This document shows, in pieces, positions 49,243-58,373 of a DNA stretch of 64,000 nucleotides. The stretch is taken from assembly GCA_963814435.1 (NCBI GenBank), contig CAWFCV010000010.1, positions 124,001 through 188,000 of the forward strand. The letters are read 5' to 3'. Below the pieces are notes generated by a model that worked only from the letters and a program-made list of their open reading frames with translations, made no database searches and was not told where the DNA came from. Position 1 is the first letter of the stretch, and each line of letters starts with the position of its first letter. The position numbers were made by a program, and so were the translations under genes. The stretch is from JAEUPI01 sp963814435 (GTDB taxonomy: Bacteria > Pseudomonadota > Gammaproteobacteria > Burkholderiales > Burkholderiaceae_C).

Positions 49243-50538
49243 TCAGCCGACGGCGGCGTAGCGCCGGTGGATGTAGTCCTCGACGACTTTCTGAAAATCC
49301 TGCGCAATCGCGTCGCCGCGCAAGGTCATCACCTTCTCGCCGTCGATGAACACCGGTGCCGCCGGCGCCTCGCCGGTGCCCGGCAGGCTGATGCCGATGT
49401 CGGCATGCTTGCTCTCGCCGGGGCCGTTGACGATGCAGCCCATCACCGCCACTTTCAGTGACTCGACACCGGGGTAGCGGCTCTTCCACTGCGGCATCTG
49501 CGTGCGCAGGAAGCCGTCGATCTGCTGCGCCAGCTCCTGGAATGTGGTGCTGGTGGTGCGGCCGCAGCCCGGACAGGCCGTCACGCTCGGGTTGAACGCG
49601 CGCAGGCCGAGCGACTGCAACACCTCGAGCGCGATCAGCACCTCCTGCGTGCGCGCCTCGCCCGGCTGCGGCGTCAACGACACGCGAATCGTGTCGCCGA
49701 TGCCCTCCTGCAACAGCAGCGCCAGCGCGGCGGTCGAGGCCACCGTACCCTTGGTGGCCATGCCGGCCTCGGTGAGGCCCAGGTGCAGCGGGTAGTCGCA
49801 GCGCGCGGCCAGCGCGCGGTAGACGCTGACCAGATCCTGCACGCCGCTGACCTTGCAGCTCAGAATGATCTGGTTCGGATCCATGCCCAGCCCGGCGGCC
49901 TGCCGAGCCGATTGCAGCGCCGATTGCACCAGCGCCTGGTACATCACCGGCTTCGCGTCCCAGGGCTCGGCGCGGCGGGCGTTCTCGTCCATCAGCGCGG
50001 CCAGCAATTCCTGGTCGAGGCTGCCCCAATTGACGCCGATGCGCACCGGCTTGTCGTGGCGGCACGCGACCTCGATCATCTGCGCGAACTGCCGGTCGTG
50101 CTTCTCTCCCTTGCCCACGTTGCCGGGATTGATGCGGTACTTCGACAGGCTGCTGGCGCAGTCGGGGAAGTCGGTCAGCAACCGGTGGCCGTTGTAGTGG
50201 AAGTCGCCGATCAAGGGCACGTCGATGCCCATGCGGTCGAGTTGTTCGCGAATCGCCGGCACGGCCCGCGCGGCCTCGGGCGTGTTGACGGTGATGCGCA
50301 CCAGCTCCGAGCCCGCGATCGCCAGCTCCTTCGCCTGGATCGCTGTACCGATGACATCCACCGTATCGGTGTTGGTCATCGACTGCACCCGCACCGGCGC
50401 ATCGCCACCGATCGTGACCACGCGCTGGCCCCAGACGACGCGTGCCTGGCGCGAGCGCCGTGGTGCGGGCGCCGCGGTGGCGATGACGAGGTCGTCCCGG
50501 TCCATGACAGGCTCCGAGCGCTGGTAGCGCAGGCTCAT
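49243..50538 (-). CDS. ispG: HMB-PP synthase IspG (flavodoxin type)
   Basis: 431 residues. Converts MEcPP to HMBPP with a [4Fe-4S] cluster. TIM-barrel part (VRVQSMTNTDTVDV, KYRINPGNVGKGEKHDRQFA) and Fe-S domain with Cys in TACPGCGRTTSTTF and GCIVNGPGESKHADIGI. It is the penultimate MEP-pathway enzyme; dxr is also in this window. Overlaps rodZ by 4 bases. Confidence 0.97.
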   Translation of the reverse strand: MSLRYQRSEPVMDRDDLVIATAAPAPRRSRQARVVWGQRVVTIGGDAPVRVQSMTNTDTVDVIGTAIQAKELAIAGSELVRITVNTPEAARAVPAIREQLDRMGIDVPLIGDFHYNGHRLLTDFPDCASSLSKYRINPGNVGKGEKHDRQFAQMIEVACRHDKPVRIGVNWGSLDQELLAALMDENARRAEPWDAKPVMYQALVQSALQSARQAAGLGMDPNQIILSCKVSGVQDLVSVYRALAARCDYPLHLGLTEAGMATKGTVASTAALALLLQEGIGDTIRVSLTPQPGEARTQEVLIALEVLQSLGLRAFNPSVTACPGCGRTTSTTFQELAQQIDGFLRTQMPQWKSRYPGVESLKVAVMGCIVNGPGESKHADIGISLPGTGEAPAAPVFIDGEKVMTLRGDAIAQDFQKVVEDYIHRRYAAVG

Positions 50539-51428
50539 CGCAACTCCATGCGTACGACATTGTCGCGCCCGGCCGGTGCGAGCGTCACGCGCTTTCCGCG
50601 CAACAACACCTCGGTCGCCGGTCCGTTGCCGATCACCAGCCGAAGCGGCACCGCGCCGTCGAGGCCCACTGATTCGCCCGGCTGCAGCGTGCGCGACAGC
50701 AAGACCGAACCCTTGGCGTCGCTGACCTCGACCCAGGACGGCTCGGTGGCGCGCACCACCGCCACGCCGGCCGGCATGGCCTGCGCCGCGTCCGGCGCCG
50801 CAGCGGGAGGCGCCGAATGCACGGTCTCAGTCACCACGACAGGTCCGCTCGCCGGCTCGGCCACGGCCGCGATGGGCTGGACCTCCGGCCGCGGCAACGC
50901 CTTGGGGCTTTCACGGGTCGCCATCGATGGCGCCACCTTGGCCGGGGGCGGGGTGGCGGTACTGCCTGCGACGCTCATCAGGCTCGCCGGCAGCCATTGG
51001 CCGCGGCTGGGCCACAACACGAAACCGGCGGCTGCCGTCAGCAGCACCAGCACGACCCAGAATACCGGCTGGTGCCAGATCTGGCTCTCGACCGGCTCGG
51101 CGCGGCCCGGTCGCTCGCGAAACGGCGCCTTCAGGCCCTTGTCGACCTTTTCGAGCATGCCTGCGCCGGCGCTGGGCAGCAGATCCAGGATCGGCTTGGC
51201 GTCGATCTTCAGCACGCGGCACACACTCTGCGCCAACGCGCGCACGAATGTGGTGTCGGTCAGTTCGTCGTAGCGACCGTTCTCGAGCGCGTCGAGCTTG
51301 TTCGGCGGCACCTTGATCGCCGCGGCCAGCGCCGCGATGTGCAGCCCCTGGCGTTCCCGCGCGGCCCGCAGCAGCGAACCGGCGCTGCGCGCCTCGGGCG
51401 ACGGAGTGTCTTGCGGGCTTTCACTCAT
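50535..51428 (-). CDS. rodZ: Cell-shape protein RodZ
   Basis: 297 residues. N-terminal Xre-like HTH (GSLLRAARERQGLHIAALAA, then VPPNKLDALENGRYDELTD), a single membrane segment about residues 125-143 (FWVVLVLLTAAAGFVLW), an Ala/Pro-rich periplasmic linker, and a beta-rich C-terminal domain (PSWVEVSDAKGSVLLSRTLQ). Links MreB to the membrane. Start at 51428 overlaps the pilW end by 8 bases. Confidence 0.9.
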   Translation of the reverse strand: MSESPQDTPSPEARSAGSLLRAARERQGLHIAALAAAIKVPPNKLDALENGRYDELTDTTFVRALAQSVCRVLKIDAKPILDLLPSAGAGMLEKVDKGLKAPFRERPGRAEPVESQIWHQPVFWVVLVLLTAAAGFVLWPSRGQWLPASLMSVAGSTATPPPAKVAPSMATRESPKALPRPEVQPIAAVAEPASGPVVVTETVHSAPPAAAPDAAQAMPAGVAVVRATEPSWVEVSDAKGSVLLSRTLQPGESVGLDGAVPLRLVIGNGPATEVLLRGKRVTLAPAGRDNVVRMELR

Positions 51429-52224
51429 CGAAACGGCCCCGCTCGTAGGCCAGCGCCTCGGAGGACTGCGGAAAGCGATTGCGCAGCTGCTGGCCGAAAT
51501 CGCGCACGGCCGATGTGTTGCCGAGCTTGCGCTCGATGCGCGCGGCCAGCCACAGCGTCTGCGCACTGGACAGATCGGTGATCGAATTGACGCGCCGGAT
51601 GTAGAACCGCGCGCGCTCGAACTCACCGCGTCGGTACAGCACATCCGACAGGTTCACCGCCGTCGCCGGGTTGGTCGGGTCGAGCTCGTAGCTGCGCGAC
51701 AGGCTGCGTTCGGCGTCGGCCAGCGCACCGGCGCGGCCCTGGCACACACCCAACGCCATCTGGCTGCGCGCCAGCGCCGAGTACTGCGGCTGCGCGACGG
51801 TTTGCTGGAACATCGCGATCGCCTCCGGATAACGCTGGCGCTGGCACATGAACCATGCGTAGTTGTGCATCGCATCGGCGTCGCGCGGATTGACCTGCAA
51901 CGCGCGGCGGAAGCTCTCCTCGGCCAGCCGCTCGTCACCGAGCGCCGAGTAGATCAGGCCGCGCAGGTTCAGTGCCTCGCCCAGATCGGGCTTCACGGCC
52001 AGCGCCTGCTTGACCTCGTCGAGTGCGGTCTCGAACTGGCCGCGGCTGTAGTAGCCGCCCGCGAGCTCCAGCCGAACGCGGGCACGGCGATCGGCGTCGG
52101 GCTGGTCGGAGGTGGTGACGCGGTCGCGCGGCAGGCCATCGGGCGCGGTGGCGGTGGCGCAGCCGAACAGCGCGGTCAGCGCCAGCAGGCAGGCACCGGC
52201 GGTCTTGGCAAGCGAGGTGATCAC
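51421..52224 (-). CDS. pilW: Type IV pilus lipoprotein PilW/PilF
   Basis: 267 residues. Lipoprotein signal with Cys at LFGC near residue 22, then TPR repeats (ALDEVKQALAVKPDLGEALN, SFRRALQVNPRDADAMHNYA). PilF/PilW is needed for PilQ secretin multimerisation in the outer membrane. Starts at a GTG (52224). No other pilus genes are in the window, as is usual for this operon position. Confidence 0.9.
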   Translation of the reverse strand: MITSLAKTAGACLLALTALFGCATATAPDGLPRDRVTTSDQPDADRRARVRLELAGGYYSRGQFETALDEVKQALAVKPDLGEALNLRGLIYSALGDERLAEESFRRALQVNPRDADAMHNYAWFMCQRQRYPEAIAMFQQTVAQPQYSALARSQMALGVCQGRAGALADAERSLSRSYELDPTNPATAVNLSDVLYRRGEFERARFYIRRVNSITDLSSAQTLWLAARIERKLGNTSAVRDFGQQLRNRFPQSSEALAYERGRFDE

Positions 52225-52238
52225 GTGCGGCGCTCCAG

Positions 52239-53363
52239 TCAGTGGCGCACGCCGGCGTCCGCCGGGTGCAGCCGGATCGCCGGCCGCGACAGACGCTCGG
52301 CGGCGCGCGTGCGGTCCTGCACCTCGCCGGCCAGCTGGCCACAGGCCGCCGCGATGTCGTCGCCGCGCGTCCTGCGAATCGTGGTCACCAGACCGGCGTC
52401 CTGCAGCACGGAGGCAAACGCCAGCACGCGCTCGCGCGGCGAGCGCGTCAGGCCGGACTGCGGGAACGGATTGAACGGGATCAGGTTGAATTTGCAGGCC
52501 ACGCGAGAGTGCACCAGCTGGACCAGAGCGCGCGCTTGCTCGGGCGAGTCGTTCACGCCGTCGAGCATGCAGTACTCGAAGGTGATGAAGTCGCGCGGCG
52601 CGGCATCGAGGTAACGCACACAGGCGTCGAGCAGCTCGGCGATCGGGTACTTGCGATTGATCGGCACCAGCTGGTCACGCAGCGCGTCGTCGCCGGCGTG
52701 CAGCGAGACCGCCAGCGCCACCGGGCAATCCTCGCGCAGCCGGTCGATCATCGGCACCACACCCGAGGTGGACACCGTGACGCGCCGGCGCGACAGCCCG
52801 TAGCCATGGTCGTCGAGCATCGTGCGCAGCGCGGGCACCAACGCCGTGTAGTTCTGCAGCGGCTCGCCCATGCCCATCATCACCACGTTGTCGATCGCGC
52901 GCTCGCCCTCGGCCAGGCCCAGCCGCCGGCGCAGCGTGTGCTCGGCAAACCAGAGCTGGCCGAGGATCTCGCCGGTGCTGAGGTTGCGGCTGAAGCCCTG
53001 GTGGCCGGTGGAACAGAAGCGGCAGCCCACCGCGCAGCCGGCTTGTGACGACACGCACAATGTGCCACGCTCGGCCTCGGGAATGTAGACCGATTCGACG
53101 GCATTGCCGCCGCCCACATCGAACAGCCACTTCGCGGTGCCGTCGGCCGAGCCCTGTTCGTTCAGCAACGCCGGCGCAGCCACGACGGCCTGCGTGGCGA
53201 GCTTGTCGCGCAGCGACTTGGCCAGATCGGTCATCTGGCCGAATTCGGCCGCGCCGCGCTGGTGGATCCAGCGGAATAGCTGAACTGCGCGAAACCGCTT
53301 CTCGCCCAACCGCTCGCAGGTGGCGCTCAGGGCGTCGAGGTCGAGATCGAGCAGGTTGATCAC
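52239..53363 (-). CDS. rlmN: rRNA/tRNA adenine-C2 methyltransferase RlmN
   Basis: 374 residues. Radical SAM enzyme making m2A2503 in 23S rRNA and m2A37 in some tRNAs. [4Fe-4S] motif CAVGCRFCSTG; conserved GMGEPLQNYTALV and SLHAGDDALRDQL. N-terminal accessory domain LGEKRFRAVQLFRWIHQRG. Confidence 0.96.
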   Translation of the reverse strand: MINLLDLDLDALSATCERLGEKRFRAVQLFRWIHQRGAAEFGQMTDLAKSLRDKLATQAVVAAPALLNEQGSADGTAKWLFDVGGGNAVESVYIPEAERGTLCVSSQAGCAVGCRFCSTGHQGFSRNLSTGEILGQLWFAEHTLRRRLGLAEGERAIDNVVMMGMGEPLQNYTALVPALRTMLDDHGYGLSRRRVTVSTSGVVPMIDRLREDCPVALAVSLHAGDDALRDQLVPINRKYPIAELLDACVRYLDAAPRDFITFEYCMLDGVNDSPEQARALVQLVHSRVACKFNLIPFNPFPQSGLTRSPRERVLAFASVLQDAGLVTTIRRTRGDDIAAACGQLAGEVQDRTRAAERLSRPAIRLHPADAGVRH

Positions 53364-53382
53364 ACCGATGCGGCGCGGCGCG

Positions 53383-53808
53383 CTAGCGGCCGTAGATCGC
53401 CATACCCGGGAAGAAGAACGCCACCTCGGCCGCGGCCGTGTCCGGGCCGTCGGAGCCGTGCACCGCGTTGGCGTCGATGCTCGTCGCGAAGTCGGCCCGG
53501 ATCGTGCCCTTGTCGGCCTTCTTCGGGTCGGTTGCGCCCATCAGTTCGCGGTTCTTCGCGATCGCGTTTTCGCCCTGCAACACCTGGATCATCACCGGGC
53601 CGGAGGTCATGAACTCCACCAGATCCCTGAAGAAAGGCCTCGCCTTGTGCACCGCATAGAACGCTTCGGCTTCCTGGCGCGACAGGTGAGCCATGCGCGC
53701 GGCGACGACCTTCAGGCCGGCGGACTCGAAACGGGCATAGATCTGACCGATCACGTTCTTCGCCACGGCGTCGGGCTTGATGATCGAGAGCGTGCGCTCG
53801 GTGGCCAT
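53383..53808 (-). CDS. ndk: Nucleoside diphosphate kinase
   Basis: 141 residues. TLSIIKPDAVAKNVIGQIYA, then the phospho-His region NAVHGSDGPDTAAAEVAFFF (His is the catalytic residue). Equalises NTP pools. First gene of the ndk-rlmN-pilW train; 20 bases before rlmN. Confidence 0.98.
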   Translation of the reverse strand: MATERTLSIIKPDAVAKNVIGQIYARFESAGLKVVAARMAHLSRQEAEAFYAVHKARPFFRDLVEFMTSGPVMIQVLQGENAIAKNRELMGATDPKKADKGTIRADFATSIDANAVHGSDGPDTAAAEVAFFFPGMAIYGR

Positions 53809-53886
53809 TCGAATTCTCCTGATGACTCTGGGGCTGACGACAAACCGTTGATTTTAGCCGGCGACGACGACACCGCCGTGACCGCC

Positions 53887-55581
53887 CTAGCGCCGCCGCC
53901 GCCCGCCGCGGCCACCTCCGCCGCCGCCTCCGCCTCCGCCCGCCATCTTCTTATGAAAAGCGTCGGCACCGATGTAGCCGACCGAGGTCTGCATCGGATC
54001 GGGTTGTTTGGGGTTGGCATCGCCGCCGCCCTTGCGTCCGCCCTGACCGCGCGGCTTCTGCACGAACCGCTTGTCGTAGGTCTGCTCCAGCGGATTGGGA
54101 ATCGGCCCGTCCTCGGAGATCTCGCGCCGGGGCTGACGGGCTTCGCGAATCGCACGGCGATCGAAAGTCTGCTGCAGCGGATTCGGAATCGACGCGTATT
54201 CGTTGTGCTCGACATCCTGGATGGGCGCACGGCCTTCGGGCGCCCGTGGCTCGGCCGCACGCTGCTCGGGCGGGCGATGCTCGGGCGGGCGATCGCCGTC
54301 ACGGGGCCCCCGTCCACGCCGACCACGACGCCGGTTGCCCTTGCCGTTGGCCTGCGGATCGCGCGGCCCCGGCGACGGCTGATGCGGCCGCACGCCCAGC
54401 AGGCTTTGCAGCGCGCCCACGTCGCGTGCGCCCAGGTCGACCCAGACGCCGCGCTTCAAGCCGCGCGGCAGCACGATGCAGCCGTAGCGGATGCGAATCA
54501 GGCGATTGACGGTCAATCCCACCGCGGCGAACAGGTTGCGCACCTCACGATTGCGCCCCTCGGTGATGACGACGCGGTACCAACGGTTCACGCCTTCGCC
54601 GCCGCCTTCGTCGATCGAGCGGAACGCAGCGCGTTGGCCGTCGATGTCCACACCCTCGAGCAGGCGCACCTTCGATTCGTCGTCCAGGGTGCCCAGCACC
54701 CGCACGGCGTATTCGCGCTCGACGCCGAAGCGCGGGTGCATCAGCTGGTTGGCCAGCTCACCCGAGTTCGTGAACAGCAACAGACCTTCGGTGTTGATGT
54801 CGAGCCGGCCGACCGATTGCCACTTGCCCTGGCTCAGGCGCGGCAAGCGGCGAAACACCGTGGGTCGGTTCTGCGGATCGCCATGGGTCACCACCTCGCC
54901 GGCCGGCTTGTGGTAGGCCAGCACGCGAGCGGCCGGCGGCGTGATGCGCAGCCGCACCGCCTTGCCGTCCACGCGCACCTGATCGCCGACGGCGATGCGC
55001 TGGCCGACGTGGGCCGCCTCGCCATTGACGGTGATGCGGCCATCGACGATCAACTGCTCCATGTCGCGGCGCGAGCCGACGCCGGCTTGCGCGAGCACCT
55101 TGTGCAGCTTGGGCGCGTCCGGGTCCGCGGCCAGTATGCGGCGTTCGGCCGTGGCATCGGGCGCCTGTTCTTCAACCGGCTCGCTGTCGTACTGGCCCGA
55201 CACCACGTCGGCGAAGCGGTCGCCGGCGTCCACCGGCTCGAGCGGCGGCACCTCGGGCACGGCGTCGAGCGGCTGCACCGGCACGATCGGCTCGCCGTCC
55301 TCGCCCACCAACACGGCCGCCTCGATCGCGATGCCGGCGGCCTGCTCTGCGCCCGGTTCCCCAGGCCCGCGCTTGCCGCGGCGGCGGTTGCGACTCCTGC
55401 GGCGGCCCGCGCTGTCGGCACCCTCGTTTTGTTCGCCCGGGGCATCGGGCTCGCGCCCGCCGGCATCGCCTTCGACCGTCGCGGCAGGCGTTGCGGCGCG
55501 TGGCGCGTCGCCCTCCGGCCGTGGGTCTGACGCCGGCGCCGCCGGGCCGGGAACAGGCGGTTCGCGATTCTGGTCGTTCAT
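53887..55581 (-). CDS. rluB: rRNA pseudouridine synthase B with long disordered ends
   Basis: 564 residues, twice the size of the catalytic core. S4 domain (KLHKVLAQAGVGSRRDMEQL), then the RsuA-type catalytic domain with the nucleophilic Asp in SVGRLDINTEGLLLFTNSGE. It should make Psi2605 in 23S rRNA. The first 155 residues are acidic and Pro/Ala/Arg-rich; the last 190 are Arg/Gly/Pro-rich and carry a repeated motif (SIPNPLQQTFDRR and PIPNPLEQTYDKR, then PDPMQTSVGYIGADAF) and end in a Gly run plus RRRR. Tails of this kind are common in Burkholderiales RluB. 4 bases overlap with scpB. Confidence 0.92.
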   Translation of the reverse strand: MNDQNREPPVPGPAAPASDPRPEGDAPRAATPAATVEGDAGGREPDAPGEQNEGADSAGRRRSRNRRRGKRGPGEPGAEQAAGIAIEAAVLVGEDGEPIVPVQPLDAVPEVPPLEPVDAGDRFADVVSGQYDSEPVEEQAPDATAERRILAADPDAPKLHKVLAQAGVGSRRDMEQLIVDGRITVNGEAAHVGQRIAVGDQVRVDGKAVRLRITPPAARVLAYHKPAGEVVTHGDPQNRPTVFRRLPRLSQGKWQSVGRLDINTEGLLLFTNSGELANQLMHPRFGVEREYAVRVLGTLDDESKVRLLEGVDIDGQRAAFRSIDEGGGEGVNRWYRVVITEGRNREVRNLFAAVGLTVNRLIRIRYGCIVLPRGLKRGVWVDLGARDVGALQSLLGVRPHQPSPGPRDPQANGKGNRRRGRRGRGPRDGDRPPEHRPPEQRAAEPRAPEGRAPIQDVEHNEYASIPNPLQQTFDRRAIREARQPRREISEDGPIPNPLEQTYDKRFVQKPRGQGGRKGGGDANPKQPDPMQTSVGYIGADAFHKKMAGGGGGGGGGGRGGRRRR

Positions 55582-56264
55582 GCTGATGCGCAGGGGGTTG
55601 CCGATGTCGAGGGGTCGATGGGACGGTGGGATGGTTCGGGCCGGGCGTCGGCCGTCGATGCATCGGCGCTGTCCGCGCCGGCGTCGAGTTCGAGCGACGC
55701 CTGGGCCTCGGTCAGGTTGGCCAATAGGTCCTGGGTCGGGTCAGCCGGGCTGCCCGCAGCCGACAACGGCGGCAGCTGGTCCAGGCGTTCCAGGCCGAGG
55801 TCGTCGAGGAAATGCCGGGTCGTGCCGTACAACGCCGGGCGCCCGGGGCCCTCGCGGTGGCCGATGCTCTCGATCCAGCCGCGGTCTTCCAGCTGCTTGA
55901 CGATCTGGCTGCTGACCGTGACACCGCGGATATCCTCGATGTCGCCGCGGGTGACCGGCTGTCGATAGGCAATGATCGCCAGCGTTTCCATCGCCGCACG
56001 CGAGTAGCGCGGCGGCTTTTCCGGATGCAGGCGCTCCAGGTACTGACGCAGCTCGGGCCGGCTCTGATAGCGCCAACCCGTGGCCATGGTCACCAGTTCG
56101 ATGCCACGGCCTTCGCATTCACGCGACAAGTCGTCGAGCAGGCTGGCGATCGTGTCCGGCCCGACCTGCTCGTCGAACAACGCCCGCAGTTCGCGCATGG
56201 CAAGTGGCTGCTGCGCACACAACAACGCGGCTTCGAGCACGCGCTTGGCCTCGGCTGTATTCAT
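55578..56264 (-). CDS. scpB: Chromosome condensation protein ScpB
   Basis: 228 residues. Two winged-helix domains (AKRVLEAALLCAQQPLAMRE; METLAIIAYRQPVTRGDIED) and a variable acidic tail. Binds ScpA and SMC. The frame runs upstream but the homologous start is MNTAEAKRV (56264). scpA is not adjacent in this window. Confidence 0.93.
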   Translation of the reverse strand: MNTAEAKRVLEAALLCAQQPLAMRELRALFDEQVGPDTIASLLDDLSRECEGRGIELVTMATGWRYQSRPELRQYLERLHPEKPPRYSRAAMETLAIIAYRQPVTRGDIEDIRGVTVSSQIVKQLEDRGWIESIGHREGPGRPALYGTTRHFLDDLGLERLDQLPPLSAAGSPADPTQDLLANLTEAQASLELDAGADSADASTADARPEPSHRPIDPSTSATPCASA

Positions 56265-56500
56265 GGATCCTGTGTCAGATGAACCGTCGCGGTTCGGCGC
56301 CGGATCGGCATCCCATTCGGCTTGGGCGTTGGCCACGCGACATCGCGCGGCGGATGGCTGGGCACTGGTGTCATGAGCCGGTGGCCTCGCCCACTTGGGG
56401 CGAGTACGAGGCAGCGGGCGTTCTCGCCTGCCGGAACCTGCCCGATGCCTCGAGGGCTTTCGAGCCTTCCGTCGCAGCCTTGTGCCGGATCCTGCCCGAG

Positions 56501-56529
56501 ATTGTAGCCTGCCCCGACCCGTTGCGTCA
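56501..56529 (-). promoter_or_regulatory. Likely promoter of scpB
   Basis: On the minus strand TACAAT (56506-56501) with TGACGC (56529-56524) 17 bases upstream. Transcription would begin near 56494, giving a leader of about 230 bases before scpB. The -35 overlaps the rluD stop. The rest of the 262-base gap (56265-56526) holds no gene that I can recognise. Confidence 0.45.
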
Positions 56530-57507
56530 CCCTGGCAACGCACGGGCCCATGCCGACGCGAGATCCGGTGGCAGCGCACGTTCGAACGCGAGCGGCACGC
56601 CGCGTGTGGGATGTCGGAAGGCAAGCCGCGCCGCGTGCAGGCCCTGGCGCGCCAGGCCCCAGCCGGGCTTGCCGCCGTACAGCAGGTCGCCGACCAGCGG
56701 ATGCCCGCGTGCCGCCAGATGGACGCGGATCTGGTGCGTGCGGCCGGTGTGCAGGGTGCATCGCAGCCCGCACACCTGGTCGCCTCGCGCCAGGCACTGC
56801 ACGTCGGTTCGCGCCGGCTTGCCACTGGTGACCACCGCCATGCGCACGCGCGACACCGGATCGCGCCCGATCGGGGCTTCGATGGTCAGCATGCTCCACA
56901 CCGGCACCCCGTGGGCCAGGGCCAGGTAGACGCGCCGTACCTCGCGCGCGGCAATCGAGCGCACCAGCGCGGTCATCGCGGTCAGCGTCTTGGCCACCAC
57001 CATCAGGCCCGAGGTGTCCTTGTCGAGTCGGTGCACGATGCCCGCGCGCGGCAACGCGGCCGCGCCGGCGTGATGCGCCAGCAGGCCATTGAGCAGCGTG
57101 CCCGACCAGTTGCCTGCCGCCGGGTGCACCACCAGCCCGGCCGGTTTGTCGAGCACGAGCAGATCGTCGTCCTCGAAGACGAGCGTCAGGTCCATGCGCT
57201 GCGGCCGGAACGCCAGCGTCTGCGCGGTCGGCATCAACATGACGCGCAGCAGCTGCCCCGCCCTCAGCCGGCGCGATGCCGTCGTCGCCGCCACGCCATC
57301 GAGCGTGACGTGCCCGTGCCCGATCAGGCTCTGCAGGTGGCTGCGCGAGAACTCCGGCGCCATGCGCACCAGCACCTTGTCGAGGCGTTCGGCGTGTGCC
57401 GGTGCGTCGATGACCAGCTCGCGCGACTCGGCCTGCTGCGCGGTCGGCTCGGCGTCGGGCTCGTCGTCACGCTCGGCGGCTGGCGGGTCCTCGATCGGGC
57501 CTCCCAT
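56527..57507 (-). CDS. rluD: rRNA pseudouridine synthase D
   Basis: 326 residues. S4 domain (RLDKVLVRMAPEFSRSHLQS) and RluA-type catalytic domain with the Asp nucleophile in GIVHRLDKDTSGLMVVAKT. Modifies helix 69 of 23S rRNA. The start at 57507 follows family length; upstream open frame is the bamD shadow. Divergent from bamD, 21-51 bases away. Confidence 0.94.
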   Translation of the reverse strand: MGGPIEDPPAAERDDEPDAEPTAQQAESRELVIDAPAHAERLDKVLVRMAPEFSRSHLQSLIGHGHVTLDGVAATTASRRLRAGQLLRVMLMPTAQTLAFRPQRMDLTLVFEDDDLLVLDKPAGLVVHPAAGNWSGTLLNGLLAHHAGAAALPRAGIVHRLDKDTSGLMVVAKTLTAMTALVRSIAAREVRRVYLALAHGVPVWSMLTIEAPIGRDPVSRVRMAVVTSGKPARTDVQCLARGDQVCGLRCTLHTGRTHQIRVHLAARGHPLVGDLLYGGKPGWGLARQGLHAARLAFRHPTRGVPLAFERALPPDLASAWARALPG

Positions 57508-57528
57508 TAGAATCGCCGCCGGCCCACG

Positions 57529-58365
57529 ATGATGCAGATCGCTCGCATTGACTCCTCGATGAACTCCATCTTGTCGACCGCGCGCCGCGTCGGTCTGGCA
57601 GCGGGGCTGCTGGCCGCGCTGCTGGCGGGTTGTGGATCGTCGCCGAAAGACGACGACAAGGGTAGCGCGGAAAAATTGTACGCAGAGGCGCGCGAGGACA
57701 TGGCCGCCGGTAGCTACGACCGTGCGATCAAGACGCTCGAGCGCGTCGAGGGCCGCGCCGCGGGCACGTTGCTCGCCCAGCAGGCCTCGCTGGAACTGGC
57801 CTATGCCTACTGGAAGACGGGCGAGCGCGCACAGGCGCTGACCACGATCGACCGTTTCATCAAGAATCACCCGTCGAGCCCGGCGCTGGACTACGCGCTG
57901 TACCTCAAGGGGCTGGTGAATTTCAACGACAACCTGGGCATCCTGAGTGCAATTGCCCGGCAGGACCTGTCCGAACGCGACCAGCAGGCCTCGCGCGATG
58001 CCTACCAGGCCTTCAAGCAACTCGTCGATCAGTTCCCGGCGTCGCGCTACAGCCCCGACGCGCGCCTGCGCATGGACTACATCGTCAACGCGCTGGCCGA
58101 GTACGAATTGCACGTGGCGCGGTACTACTACCGGCGCGGCGCCTACGTGGCCGCGGCCAACCGCGCGCAGCAGGCGTTGCGCGACTACGAGCACTCACCG
58201 TCCACCGAAGAGGCGCTGTACATCATGGCGCAGAGTTACGATCGTCTCGGCCTGGACGAGCTGCGTGACGATGCCGACCGCGTGCTCAAGCGCAACTTCC
58301 CGGGGAGCGGGTTTCTGCGTGACGGCATCCGCCGGCGCGACGATCCGTGGTGGAAGTTCTGGTGA
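57529..58365 (+). CDS. bamD: BAM-complex lipoprotein BamD
   Basis: 278 residues from 57529, or 268 from 57559, which fits the family better. Lipoprotein signal with lipobox LAGC, then TPR repeats (EKLYAEAREDMAAGSYDRAI, SPALDYALYLKGLVNFND, RYYYRRGAYVAAANRAQ). Essential partner of BamA. A -10-like TAGAAT lies at 57508-57513. Confidence 0.95.
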   Translation: MMQIARIDSSMNSILSTARRVGLAAGLLAALLAGCGSSPKDDDKGSAEKLYAEAREDMAAGSYDRAIKTLERVEGRAAGTLLAQQASLELAYAYWKTGERAQALTTIDRFIKNHPSSPALDYALYLKGLVNFNDNLGILSAIARQDLSERDQQASRDAYQAFKQLVDQFPASRYSPDARLRMDYIVNALAEYELHVARYYYRRGAYVAAANRAQQALRDYEHSPSTEEALYIMAQSYDRLGLDELRDDADRVLKRNFPGSGFLRDGIRRRDDPWWKFW

Positions 58366-58373
58366 GCGCGCCG

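Noticed and set aside
50535..51644. A longer RodZ starting at 51644
   Set aside because: The first 72 residues are antisense-like, low-homology sequence overlapping pilW; the RodZ N-terminus begins at 51428.
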